Positions 1 to 8,514 of a stretch of DNA of 26,461 bases are shown here, in pieces. A program made the translations under genes and the position numbers. The DNA comes from an uncultured Gemmatimonadota bacterium. Its GTDB lineage: Bacteria > Gemmatimonadota > Gemmatimonadetes > Gemmatimonadales > Gemmatimonadaceae. The DNA lies in NCBI GenBank assembly GCA_946479895.1, contig CAMLHT010000010.1, positions 1 through 26,461 of the forward strand. The letters are read 5' to 3'. Under the pieces are notes generated by a model, which saw only the letters and a list, made by a program, of their open reading frames with translations, did no database searches and was not told the DNA's origin. Numbering within the stretch: position 1 is the stretch's first letter; each line of letters begins with the position of its first letter.

Positions 1-1
1 G

Positions 2-1162
2 TTCATGACGGGGAAGCTCAGGGCGGCGTACGCCGAGGTGGGTAAGGACGCGAGGCCCTACGCCTATCGCCCCTCGCTGGTGAGGAAGACCACGTCGTTC
101 GGGGGCTTCGGCTACGACTTCTGGGGCCCGAACGTGAACCTGCGGCCGGAGTTCGCCAAGTCGTGGGAGGTCGGCACCGAGATGAGCTTCCTCGACGACC
201 GGCTCGGCCTCGATGTGACGGTCTACCAGAAGAAGACCACCGACCAGATCGTCAACAACATCCGCGGCAGCTACGCCACCGGCTTCATCCTGTTCAACCT
301 CAATGGAGCCACCACGAGGAACAACGGGCTGGAGATCAGCCTCCGGGGGACCCCCATCCGGCGTCCCGACTTCTCGTGGGATGTCCTCGCGAACTTCGAC
401 CGGTCGAGAGGCAAGGTGCTGAGCCTTCGGGAAGGGCTGCCCGAGAGCTACGTCTCCGATACCTGGATGTACGGGTTCGTGCGCGCCGGCGTCGCGCCGG
501 GCATGTCCACCATGGCGCTGACCGGCCGGTTCTATCTCCGGAACAAGGACGGCAAGGTGCTGATCGATCCGGCCACCGGCCTGCCGCTCCGGTCGAGTGA
601 CTACATCGATGCCGGCTACGATCGCCAGCCCGACTTCACCGTCGGCCTCACGAACACCTTCCGCTACAAGCGGCTCACCCTCGACTTCCTGCTCGACATC
701 CGGAAGGGGGGAGACATCTTCAACGCCACCGAGCACTACCTCACCACGAAGGGGCTCTCGATGCGCACGCTGGACCGCGACCGGCCGCGGGTGATCGACG
801 GCGTGCTGCGCGATGGGTTGGAGAACACCGACCACCCGACGGTCAACACCATCGTCGTCACTCCCGCCACGCAGCCGAACTACTACACGGACATCAGCGA
901 GGAGCTGTTCATCGAGAAGAACATCAACTGGCTCAGGCTGCGGAACGTGCGGGTGTCCTACGAGCTGCCGCCGACGCTCCTGAAGAACGCCAGCGTGTAC
1001 GTCCAGGGCACGGACCTGTTCCTCATCACCAACTACACGGGGCTGGACCCGGTCGTGAACGGCAACGACGCGGCGGTGGGAGGATCGGGCGGGGTCGGCA
1101 TCGACTTCGGCAACTTCCCCATCCCGCGCGGCATCGACTTCGGCCTCAAGGTGGGCTTCTGA
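2..1162 (+). CDS. SusC/RagA-family TonB-dependent outer membrane receptor, C-terminal part
   Basis: The reading frame is open from the first bases, so the gene begins upstream and about 386 C-terminal residues are visible. They read as outer-membrane beta-barrel strands alternating with polar loops: the early segment contains NLRPEFAKSWEVGTE and later RLGLDVTVYQKKTTDQI, both typical of the barrel of SusC-like receptors. The protein ends with GIDFGLKVGF, and a terminal Phe is usual for outer-membrane beta-barrels. SusC proteins import oligosaccharides, peptides or similar ligands using TonB energy, with a SusD lipoprotein as lid. The SusD-like gene starts 77 bases downstream, so the pair is almost certainly co-transcribed. 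The plug and TonB box are outside the window, and the substrate cannot be told. Confidence 0.93.
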   Translation, partial: FMTGKLRAAYAEVGKDARPYAYRPSLVRKTTSFGGFGYDFWGPNVNLRPEFAKSWEVGTEMSFLDDRLGLDVTVYQKKTTDQIVNNIRGSYATGFILFNLNGATTRNNGLEISLRGTPIRRPDFSWDVLANFDRSRGKVLSLREGLPESYVSDTWMYGFVRAGVAPGMSTMALTGRFYLRNKDGKVLIDPATGLPLRSSDYIDAGYDRQPDFTVGLTNTFRYKRLTLDFLLDIRKGGDIFNATEHYLTTKGLSMRTLDRDRPRVIDGVLRDGLENTDHPTVNTIVVTPATQPNYYTDISEELFIEKNINWLRLRNVRVSYELPPTLLKNASVYVQGTDLFLITNYTGLDPVVNGNDAAVGGSGGVGIDFGNFPIPRGIDFGLKVGF

Positions 1163-1239
1163 TGCCGGGCTGCCTCTCGAGATTTCGCGCTCCTTCTCAC
1201 CGTGACAGTGTCCGATCCACACCGATCCATGAGACGCCG

Positions 1240-2829
1240 ATGAAAAGAACAGGCGCGGTACTACTCGCGGCGCTGATGTGCCTGACGACGTCGTGCAAGG
1301 ACTTCCTGGACGTCAACACCAACCCGAACGCTCCACAGACGGTGTCGGCGTACCTGTACCTGGCGCCGATGCTGCACTGGATGGCCACGGCGCCCCAGTA
1401 CGACGGCCGCTACGTCGGACGGTACGCGCAGGAATGGGTCTACCGTTTCAGCGCCAGCAGCAACCCGTATACCTGGGACCGGATGGGGTACGACGCGTCG
1501 AGCGACGCCGGGGCGGAGCAGTGGCGCGACGTCTACTGGTCGCTCGGGCAGAACCTGGTGGACATGAACACCCTTGCCGAGCAGGAACAGCGCTGGGATC
1601 TCCTCGGGGTGGGGCTGGTCCTCAAGGCGTGGGGGTGGCAGGCACTCACCGACATGCACGGCCAGATCATCATCAAGGAGGCGTTCGACCAGACGCGGAC
1701 GACCTTCGATTACGACAGCCAGGAGTATGCGTACCAGGAGGTCGACAGCCTCCTGAACGCCGCGATCGTGCTGCTGCAGCGCACCGATGGAGCGGTCGAC
1801 CAGGGGTATCTCGCGCAGGGAGACCACATCTACAACGGGGATCGCACGAAGTGGCTGAAGCTGGCGTACGGCATGCTGGCGCTGAACCTCAGCCACTTCA
1901 CGAACAAGGCATCGTACAACCCCGACAGCGTGATCGCCCTCGTCGACAAGTCGTTCACGAGCAACGCCGACGATGCGCTCTTCCCGTACCCGGCCGCGAG
2001 CGCCAACGATGACAAGAACTTCCTGGGCCCCAGCCGGGACAACATCACCAGGTACAGGCAGACGGAGTTCATCGTCCACCTGATGGACGGGACGGAGTTC
2101 AGCGGAGTGGTCGACCCGCGGATGAGCCGCATGCTCTCGCCGTCTCCGGATGGCCAGTACCGCGGTCTGGATCCGCTCAAGAAAGGCTTCAGCGGGCTCA
2201 GCGCGGCCCAGATCCCCAACAACTTCTACGGCTATCCCGGCACCGCGGGCGCCGGTCAACCCAGCCGGTACATCTTCTCCGACAAGACGAAGATGCCGGT
2301 GATGACCTACTCGCAGCTGCAGTTCATCAAGGCGGAAGCCGCCTACCGAAAGGGAGACAAGGCCACCGCCCTCTCGGCGTACATCAACGGCATCTCGTCG
2401 CACATCGACTTCGTGAACGCCAGGAACCAGGACGACGGCCAGACGCCGACGCAGATCACCGAAGCCGAGAAGGCGGCCTTCCTCGCCGACACGGCGATCG
2501 TTCCGGCGACGCCGGACGGGCTGACGTTGTCGCACATCATGTCCCAGAAGTACATCGCCGAGTGGGGCTGGGGGCACAACGAGATCTGGATGGACCTGCG
2601 CCGCTACCATTACACCGACATGGATCCGGTGAGCGGCACCGAGGTGTTCCGGGGCTTCACGCCTCCGTCGGGATCGGACCTCTTCGCCGACAACAACGGC
2701 AAGGTCGTGCAGCGCATGCGGCCGCGGTACAACTCGGAGTACGTCTGGAACCAGGCGGGGCTGCAAGCGATCGGCGGACTCAACGCGGACTACCACACCG
2801 TCGAGATGTGGATCACTCAACCCGAATGA
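1240..2829 (+). CDS. SusD/RagB-family outer-membrane lipoprotein
   Basis: The start at 1240 gives a clean lipoprotein signal: MKRT, a hydrophobic stretch, then the lipobox CLTTSC with the lipidated Cys followed by KDFLDVNTNPNAPQ, a very typical SusD N-terminus. An upstream start at 1162 would add 26 Arg/Pro-rich residues before the signal peptide and is rejected. The mature protein is about 510 residues. It contains the helical repeats of the family (for example the segment around WLKLAYGMLALNLSHF) and a C-terminal part with QKYIAEWGWGHNEIWMDLRRY. SusD proteins bind substrate on the cell surface and cap the SusC barrel encoded just upstream. The family version looks like the SusD-like group common in SusCD pairs outside glycan loci, so the ligand need not be a sugar. 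Confidence 0.94.
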   Translation: MKRTGAVLLAALMCLTTSCKDFLDVNTNPNAPQTVSAYLYLAPMLHWMATAPQYDGRYVGRYAQEWVYRFSASSNPYTWDRMGYDASSDAGAEQWRDVYWSLGQNLVDMNTLAEQEQRWDLLGVGLVLKAWGWQALTDMHGQIIIKEAFDQTRTTFDYDSQEYAYQEVDSLLNAAIVLLQRTDGAVDQGYLAQGDHIYNGDRTKWLKLAYGMLALNLSHFTNKASYNPDSVIALVDKSFTSNADDALFPYPAASANDDKNFLGPSRDNITRYRQTEFIVHLMDGTEFSGVVDPRMSRMLSPSPDGQYRGLDPLKKGFSGLSAAQIPNNFYGYPGTAGAGQPSRYIFSDKTKMPVMTYSQLQFIKAEAAYRKGDKATALSAYINGISSHIDFVNARNQDDGQTPTQITEAEKAAFLADTAIVPATPDGLTLSHIMSQKYIAEWGWGHNEIWMDLRRYHYTDMDPVSGTEVFRGFTPPSGSDLFADNNGKVVQRMRPRYNSEYVWNQAGLQAIGGLNADYHTVEMWITQPE

Positions 2830-2833
2830 TGAC

Positions 2834-3595
2834 ATGAACACCAGATCCATAGCGGTGCTGCTCTGCGCAGCCGTCCTCGCGTCGTGCGAGAAGAACGCCG
2901 TTCAGGACATCACGGGTGCTCCTCCGGGGGCGAGCGTCATGTTCTTCAACGATGCCGTTGGCGCGCCCGAGGTGAACTTCTACGCCAACGACACGAAGAT
3001 GACGGCCATCAGCTCCACCGACAGCGCGGAGAACTCGCTCGGGACGGCGTACGGCGATGTGGGTGCCGGCGGCAACTACGCCGGGATCGCGCCGGGGCAG
3101 TACACGCTGTCCGGCAAGATCTCCGGCGCGACCGACAATCATCTCGCGATCTCGAGCCTCGCCGCGGCGCTCGAGGATGGGAAGTACTACTCGTTCTATC
3201 AGAGCGGCATCTACGATACGACCACCAAGACGGTGGATGCGTTCATCGTGGAGGATCCCCTTCCTGCGGAGATCGACTACTCGGTCGCGCTGGTGCGGTT
3301 CGTGAACGCGATCGGGAACTCGAGTCCGATGACGCTGTACGTGAAGGACCGCGACACCGACGTGGAGACCGCCCTGGGCGGCCCGGTGGCGTACAAGGGC
3401 GCCGGCGAGTTCGTGGCGCTGCCGCCGGGCACGTACGACCTGTTCGCGCGCGACCCGGGATCGGGCACGGACCTCATCAGCAGCACGGGGGAATCGTTCG
3501 AGGCGGGACGGGTGTACACCGTCAGCGCGAGAGGTGACATGACGGCCGCATCGGGCGGCAACGCACCAACGCTGGACAACACCGCGAACAGGTGA
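2834..3595 (+). CDS. DUF4397 domain lipoprotein
   Basis: The start codon lies four bases after the SusD stop, so the gene is the third member of the SusCD operon. The protein has 253 residues. It starts with a short signal peptide and lipobox (AAVLASC, Cys about residue 18). Two immunoglobulin-like repeats follow: one begins ASVMFFNDAVGAPEVNFYAND, the second ALVRFVNAIGNSSPMTLYVKD. The pattern of a residue-rich strand, 'VRFVNA', and later LPPGTYDLFARD is characteristic of DUF4397. Proteins of this family are cell-surface or periplasmic, and their function is unknown. Position suggests an accessory surface lipoprotein of the SusCD transporter. A strong terminator follows directly. Confidence 0.88.
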   Translation: MNTRSIAVLLCAAVLASCEKNAVQDITGAPPGASVMFFNDAVGAPEVNFYANDTKMTAISSTDSAENSLGTAYGDVGAGGNYAGIAPGQYTLSGKISGATDNHLAISSLAAALEDGKYYSFYQSGIYDTTTKTVDAFIVEDPLPAEIDYSVALVRFVNAIGNSSPMTLYVKDRDTDVETALGGPVAYKGAGEFVALPPGTYDLFARDPGSGTDLISSTGESFEAGRVYTVSARGDMTAASGGNAPTLDNTANR

Positions 3596-3601
3596 ACGAA
3601 C

Positions 3602-3643
3602 CCAACGAACGACCCCCGGCTCACGCCGGGGGTTTTTCGTTGG
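3602..3643 (+). terminator. Intrinsic terminator of the SusCD-DUF4397 operon
   Basis: An 8-bp perfect GC stem (CCCCCGGC at 3613-3620 with GCCGGGGG at 3625-3632) has a 4-base loop and is followed by TTTTT. Flanking CCAACGA (3602-3608) and TCGTTGG (3637-3643) can extend the pairing. It begins within ten bases of the DUF4397 stop. Confidence 0.92.
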
Positions 3644-3676
3644 TGAGGCTTTCCCCACGGCCGAACCCGAGACTGA

Positions 3677-4972
3677 ATGACCAGACACTCTCCCCTCCCG
3701 CTCTCCCGCCGCGCCGTAGCACTCGCATCGCTGTCGCTCGCCGCCATCTCGCCGGCCGGCTGTGCGACACGCCCATCGCGGACCGCACCAGTACCCGCCG
3801 TCTCCGCCTCCCCGCACCTCACCGGCATCTTCGCCCCGGATTCCACGCGGGTGGAAGATCTCGCGGCCGGCGTCACGCACGTGGCGCTGCACATCCCCTC
3901 CGGGCCGTGGCAGATCCAACTGGTGGAAGTGGCCCCGCACGCGTGCGGGGTCGAGCTCCACACGGTGAAGGGGCTGGACCACGTGATCGGCAGGGAGCGG
4001 CCGAGCGCCATCGCGCGCCGCACCGCCGTGGCGGATGGCCGGCCGGTGCTCGCCGCGGTGAACGCGGATTTCTTCAGCTTCGAGCCGCCCGGCGTGTCCG
4101 AGGGGCCGCAGGTGAGCGCCGGCCAGGTGGTGAAGAGCGAGACCCCGCGTCGCGCCCCCGCCAAGGAAGGCGGGCCGCGCGAGCAGCCCGCCTTCGGCAT
4201 CGACGGCGACGGAACCCCATTCTTCGCCGACGCGCATCTGGATGGCTGGCTGCGCATCGGCGATGCGGAGCCGGCGCCGCTGCCGCGCGTCAACCCGCCC
4301 GCCGCCGGCGAGGCGGTCGCCCTGTACGATGGCTACTTCGGCGCGCGGACTCCGGTGGATACGGGCGTGCTGGAGGTGATCGTGCGTACGGTGCGGGCCG
4401 CCGCGCTGGCCGGCGACACCGCCGTCGGCGTCATCGTCCGCGTGGACACCGCTGCCGAGGGCGTGGGCATCCCGCCCGACGGCGTGGTGCTCGCCGAGCG
4501 CACGCACGCGGGGGCCGTATTGCAACCGTCGCTGCAGCCTGGCGACTCCGTGCGGTGGTCGCTCCACTTCCGCGGGACGCCGGCACGCGTGAAGGAGCTG
4601 ATCGGCGGCTTCCCCATGCTCCTGCAACACGGGGCATCGGTGCTCGACCGGATCGATACCACCTCCAAGTTCTCCGTCACCCGCCACCCGCGCACAGCCA
4701 TCGGCGTCCGCGCCGATGGCACGGTGCTGCTGGTCGTCGTCGATGGCCGCAGCGAAGCTTCTGGTGGGATGTCGCTCGCGCAGCTCACCGCCTTCATGAA
4801 AGCCCTCGGCGCGAGCGACGCGCTCAACCTCGACGGCGGGGGATCCAGCGTGCTCGCCGTCGGCGGCCAGGTGGCGAGCCATCCATCAGACAAGACGGGC
4901 GAACGTCCCGTGGCGAACGCGCTGCTCGTGCTCGGCCCGCCGGCGCGGCAGTGCACGAGCGGGAGTCCATGA
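3677..4972 (+). CDS. Phosphodiester glycosidase family (NAGPA domain) lipoprotein
   Basis: The protein has 431 residues. Its N-terminus has a twin-basic start, a hydrophobic segment and a lipobox-like SPAGC, so it is probably an exported lipoprotein. The remainder matches the phosphodiester glycosidase (NAGPA, formerly DUF2233) family, with its landmark motifs in order: AAVNADFFSF, the HPRTAIGVRADGTVLLVVVDGR block, and the C-terminal DALNLDGGGSSVLAV, then RPVANALLVLG. Family members include the mammalian uncovering enzyme and bacterial hydrolases acting on cell-wall or exopolysaccharide glycosyl-phosphodiesters. The central region (about residues 130-300) is longer and less recognisable. The gene sits after the SusCD terminator and is probably its own transcript. 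The specific substrate is unknown. Confidence 0.88.
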   Translation: MTRHSPLPLSRRAVALASLSLAAISPAGCATRPSRTAPVPAVSASPHLTGIFAPDSTRVEDLAAGVTHVALHIPSGPWQIQLVEVAPHACGVELHTVKGLDHVIGRERPSAIARRTAVADGRPVLAAVNADFFSFEPPGVSEGPQVSAGQVVKSETPRRAPAKEGGPREQPAFGIDGDGTPFFADAHLDGWLRIGDAEPAPLPRVNPPAAGEAVALYDGYFGARTPVDTGVLEVIVRTVRAAALAGDTAVGVIVRVDTAAEGVGIPPDGVVLAERTHAGAVLQPSLQPGDSVRWSLHFRGTPARVKELIGGFPMLLQHGASVLDRIDTTSKFSVTRHPRTAIGVRADGTVLLVVVDGRSEASGGMSLAQLTAFMKALGASDALNLDGGGSSVLAVGGQVASHPSDKTGERPVANALLVLGPPARQCTSGSP

Positions 4973-4982
4973 CCCTGCGTCC

Positions 4983-5010
4983 CGCGCGGCGAGACGCCGA
5001 CCGCCGCGCG
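4983..5010. terminator. Hairpin between convergent genes
   Basis: A perfect 9-bp stem (CGCGCGGCG at 4983-4991 with CGCCGCGCG at 5002-5010) and a 10-base loop fill the short gap between the convergent NAGPA and hydrolase genes. There is no U-tract on either side. It probably works as a bidirectional terminator or transcript-end barrier, but that is inferred from position. Confidence 0.5.
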
Positions 5011-5030
5011 ACGATGCGGGGGACCGCCGC

Positions 5031-5951
5031 TCAGAGCTTCGACAGCATCCGGAGGAACTCCGGCATCCCCTGGGCGTGATCGATGTGGTCCGGCGCCGCG
5101 TTGCCGGCGAAGCCGAGGATCGCGAAGCGCCCCTTCCGTGCCTCGCTCAACTGCTGCATCCCGTGCGGCCCCCAGCGGAGCACCGGCTCGAGCGTCAGGC
5201 CGAGCGTCCGCACGAGGTAGTCGGTGGTCTCCGTGGTGCTGGCGAAGGTGCCAGGGAAGATCTCGGAGTGGGTGATGAGAAACCGCTTGTCCCCCGCGAT
5301 CGCCGCGCGGGCGAAGCGGACGAACGGCTCGAGCGGTGTCTCGTCCAGTGTCCCACCCTTGGCGAGCGGCACGCCGTCGGGGATGTAGCCCGTGTGCAGG
5401 CCGTCCAGCAGGAGGACCGCGTTCACCTGCGCGAAGTGGCGGGGGTCGCGCAGGATCGCGCGGACGGCGCCGTAGCCGGCGCTGAACCCCACGAGCGTGA
5501 CGGCGCGGAACGTGGTCGGACGGTGCATCGCCGAGTCGGCCTCTCGGCCGAGTCGTGCGAGGAGCGAGTCGTAGACCGCTGGATCGCTGAACGTTCGATC
5601 GTAGATGCTCGCCCCCGGGGCGAGACTCACCACGGCGACCACGTGATCGTGCCCCAGCTTCGATACCGCGTACTCCGGGACGAACGGCGAGCCGTGGAAG
5701 TACAGCACGAGATCGAGCGTCCGTGCGTGCCTGGCACCCTCGGGAATGAAGAGCTCCACCGGCTTGTCCAGCGGGCCATTGAACGAGCGCCGGATTCCCG
5801 GAAGCTGTCGCGGCGCGATCCGCCCGTGCGCGCGCGTGTGCTCCACCATGGGTGATGGGTTCTGCTCTGCCGGCGGTGTGGGGTCCTGGGCGGCGAGGGG
5901 AGCGGCCAGTCCCATCAGGAGGGCGAGCAGGCGCACGCGTCGAATGTTCAC
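5031..5951 (-). CDS. Secreted alpha/beta hydrolase
   Basis: The protein has 306 residues and a GTG start at 5951. A classical signal peptide comes first (hydrophobic LLALLMGLAAPLAA, then AQD as cleavage site). The mature part has the alpha/beta-hydrolase landmarks: an oxyanion-region LVLYFHGSPF near residues 82-90, the nucleophile elbow GFSAG with Ser157, and a late GPHG His263 as likely catalytic base. It may belong to esterase- or peptidase-like secreted hydrolases; no closer family is claimed. The start lies 26 bases downstream of the phzF-like gene on the same strand, so the two are probably co-transcribed. Confidence 0.75.
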   Translation of the reverse strand: MNIRRVRLLALLMGLAAPLAAQDPTPPAEQNPSPMVEHTRAHGRIAPRQLPGIRRSFNGPLDKPVELFIPEGARHARTLDLVLYFHGSPFVPEYAVSKLGHDHVVAVVSLAPGASIYDRTFSDPAVYDSLLARLGREADSAMHRPTTFRAVTLVGFSAGYGAVRAILRDPRHFAQVNAVLLLDGLHTGYIPDGVPLAKGGTLDETPLEPFVRFARAAIAGDKRFLITHSEIFPGTFASTTETTDYLVRTLGLTLEPVLRWGPHGMQQLSEARKGRFAILGFAGNAAPDHIDHAQGMPEFLRMLSKL

Positions 5952-5977
5952 TCAGCTTCGCGGAATTCAGGTGAGGT

Positions 5978-6781
5978 TCATGACGGAACCGCGATGGTTC
6001 CCTCGAGATAGGCCGCCGCCCGCCCCGCCACGCGGACCCGCGCAGCCGTCAGCTCGCAGCGCAGCTCCCCGCCGCGCCGGGACAACTGCGCGGCGCGCAG
6101 CCTCGAGCGCTTCAATCGGGCAGCCCAGTACGGGGTCAACGCCGCGTGAATGGATCCCGTCACCGGATCTTCGGGAATTCCATAGCTCGGGGCGAAGTAG
6201 CGCGACACGAAGTCCGCGTCGTGGCCGGGCCCACTGACCGCGACACCATAGGGGTGCAGACCGGCGAGCACGTCGAGTCGCGGGCGCGCGCCCGCGACCA
6301 TCGCTTCGTCGGCGACGATCACGTAGTAGTTCGGATCCTCCTCGATCCGGAAAACCTCGGTCGCGTCGATCTCCAAGCCGGCTTCGAGAGCTTCCGGTGG
6401 TCGTTCCACCCGCACCGGCGTGTATCGCGGCAGGTCCAGCTCGAGCCACTCGTCTTCGCCGCGGCGGACCGCCAGTGGGCCACTGCGGGTCTGGAAGTGC
6501 ACGGTTCCGAGCTCGGGGCGCAGGCGCCCGAGGATCACGAAGGCGGTCGCGAGGGTCGCGTGTCCGCAGAGCGGAACCTCCTGGGTCGGGGTGAACCAGC
6601 GGAGGTGATACCCCGCACCATCCGGCACGAAGAACGCCGTCTCGGGCAGGTTGTTCTCGGCGGCGATGGCCTGGAGCAGGTCATCGGGCAACCATCGCTC
6701 GAGCGGACACACGCCGGCCGGGTTGCCGTGAAAGACGTGTGAGGTAAAGGCATCCACGACGAAGTATCGGATTTGCGCCAC
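5978..6781 (-). CDS. PhzF-family isomerase-like protein
   Basis: The protein has 267 residues when started at GTG 6781, which is preceded by GAGGAG seven bases upstream. An in-frame GTG at 6796 overlaps that ribosome site and is rejected. The PhzF/DapF-fold signatures are complete: FVVDAFTSHVFHGNPAGVC at the N-terminus, NNLPETAFF carrying the catalytic Glu (about residue 47), CGHATLATA, and the second-half DPVTGSIHAALTPYW. PhzF isomerises dihydro-hydroxyanthranilate in phenazine synthesis. No other phenazine genes are present, so this is one of the many stand-alone homologues of unknown substrate. The next gene is the secreted hydrolase. Confidence 0.92.
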   Translation of the reverse strand: MAQIRYFVVDAFTSHVFHGNPAGVCPLERWLPDDLLQAIAAENNLPETAFFVPDGAGYHLRWFTPTQEVPLCGHATLATAFVILGRLRPELGTVHFQTRSGPLAVRRGEDEWLELDLPRYTPVRVERPPEALEAGLEIDATEVFRIEEDPNYYVIVADEAMVAGARPRLDVLAGLHPYGVAVSGPGHDADFVSRYFAPSYGIPEDPVTGSIHAALTPYWAARLKRSRLRAAQLSRRGGELRCELTAARVRVAGRAAAYLEGTIAVPS

Positions 6782-6880
6782 GCCGGATCTCCTCACGTCA
6801 TGTCGAACTTACGAGTGCGTACGTGGGCCGCGCACTCGGCTGACGAGAGGTGGAAGATGCACGCCGTCGGCCATCCACGG

Positions 6881-6920
6881 CACCCGGGCCGGCGGCGCAG
6901 CCGCCGTAGCAGTCCGGGTG
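6881..6920. terminator. Stacked hairpin downstream of the DUF2182 gene
   Basis: An inner 6-bp stem with triloop (GGCGGC at 6891-6896, GCCGCC at 6900-6905) sits inside an outer stem CACCCGG (6881-6887) with CCGGGTG (6914-6920). A further CTCCGC/GCGGAG pair lies at 6922-6950, next to the DUF2182 stop. There is no U-tract. The likely role is ending the - strand DUF899-DUF2182 transcript before phzF. Confidence 0.45.
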
Positions 6921-6954
6921 GCTCCGCAGTAGGCGCGTAACGGCGCGGAGTGTG

Positions 6955-7638
6955 TCACCCGGCTCCGGCCGCCCGCACGATCAGCAACACCCCTGCTCCG
7001 ACGCCGACGATCCCGATGGCTCGCGCGATGCGCTCGGCGCCCGGCGCGAGGCGCTCGGCGGTGATGGCTCCCGCCACGAGAGCCATTACACGCAGGTTCA
7101 TGAGGCCGAGCACGAGGAGCGCCGCCGTCGGTCCTGCGCTACAGTAGCCGCACTGGACGCCGAGGCGCAGGCCGTATCGCCAGGCCGCGCCTGCAGTCGC
7201 GGACAGAGTGCGCCCGCGCCCCGGAGCATCCCGCCAGCAGGCGAGGTGGTGCGCCTTCCACGCGGTGAACTGGAGCGCGCCGGCGATGACGACGACCACT
7301 CCGGCCACGATCGGAGCCGCGCGCGCCAGCGCCGGGAACCGCATCTCGACCGCCGACAGCGCGACGCCCAGCGGAAAGATTGCGGCTCCGAGCACGCCCC
7401 ACACGCCGAAGTACGCCGCGCCAACCACCGCCGTCAGCCAACCCGGGTGCCTCGCGCCGGCGCTGGCGATGCCCCGCCGGTAGCGCCACAGCACTGGCGC
7501 GAGCGATGGCAGCATCATCGCCGCCATCATCGCGACCCACATGCCGACGAAGGAGGCCGCGGCGTCGAGCCACGGCCGTCCCGGCATCCACATCCCTGCC
7601 ATCGACGTCGACCAGCCGCTCGCGCCGGCGACGCTCAC
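6955..7638 (-). CDS. DUF2182 predicted metal-binding integral membrane protein
   Basis: The protein has 227 residues from GTG 7638. That GTG overlaps the stop of the upstream DUF899 gene in a GTGA tetranucleotide, which decides the start. A longer reading upstream would overlap DUF899 by 100 bases. The protein has about five membrane segments: WLDAAASFVGMWVAMMAAMML, a second after WRYRRG, a VVVVIAGALQ segment, and a C-terminal one ending LLIVRAAGAG. The family's conserved parts are visible: MWVAMMAAMMLPS, WKAHHLACWR, and LGVQCGYCSAGP followed by GLMNLRVMALVAG and AERLAPG. Cys/His positions in these stretches are thought to bind metal. The function is not established. It is translationally coupled to DUF899. 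Confidence 0.88.
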   Translation of the reverse strand: MSVAGASGWSTSMAGMWMPGRPWLDAAASFVGMWVAMMAAMMLPSLAPVLWRYRRGIASAGARHPGWLTAVVGAAYFGVWGVLGAAIFPLGVALSAVEMRFPALARAAPIVAGVVVVIAGALQFTAWKAHHLACWRDAPGRGRTLSATAGAAWRYGLRLGVQCGYCSAGPTAALLVLGLMNLRVMALVAGAITAERLAPGAERIARAIGIVGVGAGVLLIVRAAGAG

Positions 7639-8411
7639 GCCCTGGCCCGGCGCCCGTCGTACTCGTCGTGGCGGCGCCACCAGATGCCCTTCTCGTTGCG
7701 TCCCAGGGGCGCGCGGTCGAGCCACTGGTACATCCCCCACAGCCCGTCCAGCCCGCGCGCATAGGTGGAATAGGCGTGGTAGACGACGCCATCCTCGAGC
7801 ACGAACGTGCTCATCCCCGGCATCTCACGCGTGTACGCGGGCGCGTCCGTGCCGCACGTGGCGGCGAGCCGGACGACGGGCTCGGGGGCCTGTGCCTCGG
7901 TCATCGCGTGGCCGCTGCGCCGGTAGTTGTACTCGACGAGCCCCGCGCGCTGCTGCTGTTCGGTGAACCCGACGTTGAAGTCGGCGTTGAAGTCGCTGCC
8001 GAGCGACGACGCCCAGGGGAACCTCCATCCCATCCGCTGCTTGTACGCCTGCAGCTTCGCGAGCGGCGCGCGCGACACCGCCGCGAGCGTGACATCGTGG
8101 TTCGCCAGGTGGACGACGAAGCCGTCGAACCCGTCCGCGATCGCCGAGCACGACGGGCAACCGGCGGTGTAGTCCGGCCCGAACATGAAGTGGTAGACGA
8201 GGAGCTGCGATCTCCCCCGGAACAGCTCCGCCAGCGAGGCGCTCCCCTCGTCGGTGTCGAACCGGTATTCCTTCTCCACCCGGACCCACGGCAGCTCCTG
8301 CCGCCGCCGCGCCAGCTCGTCGCTGCGCCGCGTCAGCTCCTTCTCCGCCTCGAGCAGCTCGAGCCGCGCCGCCAGCCACTCCTCACGTGTCCCGGTCGTG
8401 TGTCTCGTCAT
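7635..8411 (-). CDS. DUF899 family thioredoxin-like protein
   Basis: The protein has 258 residues from ATG 8411, with GGGAG nine bases upstream. A second ATG three codons earlier lies inside that site. The protein shows the whole DUF899 pattern: an N-terminal helix (EEWLAARLELLEAEKELTRR), LPWVRVEKEYRF, FRGRSQLLVYHFMFGPDY, then a CPSC motif (Cys85, Cys88) and SAIADGFDG. Later come GWRFPWASSLGSDFN and a C-terminal MSTFVLEDGVVYHAYSTYARGLD, ending with WWRRHDEY. The fold is thioredoxin-like and a redox role is suspected, but no reaction is established. It heads a two-gene operon with DUF2182 and is divergent from the two-winged-helix regulator at 8515. Confidence 0.92.
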   Translation of the reverse strand: MTRHTTGTREEWLAARLELLEAEKELTRRSDELARRRQELPWVRVEKEYRFDTDEGSASLAELFRGRSQLLVYHFMFGPDYTAGCPSCSAIADGFDGFVVHLANHDVTLAAVSRAPLAKLQAYKQRMGWRFPWASSLGSDFNADFNVGFTEQQQRAGLVEYNYRRSGHAMTEAQAPEPVVRLAATCGTDAPAYTREMPGMSTFVLEDGVVYHAYSTYARGLDGLWGMYQWLDRAPLGRNEKGIWWRRHDEYDGRRARA

Positions 8412-8514
8412 CGTTCTCATCTCCCTCTGGTGTCCGTCGTCGCTCGTACCGGATCTCGATACGACGTGCCGGTTGTCGGCCGCGAGGTAGATTAGGACCG
8501 GGCTTCGGAGAGGT

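Noticed and set aside
1261..2850. Long open frame on the - strand across the SusD gene
   Set aside because: It is a GC-rich shadow: Arg/Val/His-heavy, without motifs, while the + strand has lipobox, SusD motifs and operon spacing.
2813..4882. Long - strand frame across the DUF4397 and NAGPA genes
   Set aside because: Composition is Arg/Gly/His-rich without domains, and the frame spans two well-supported + strand genes and a terminator.
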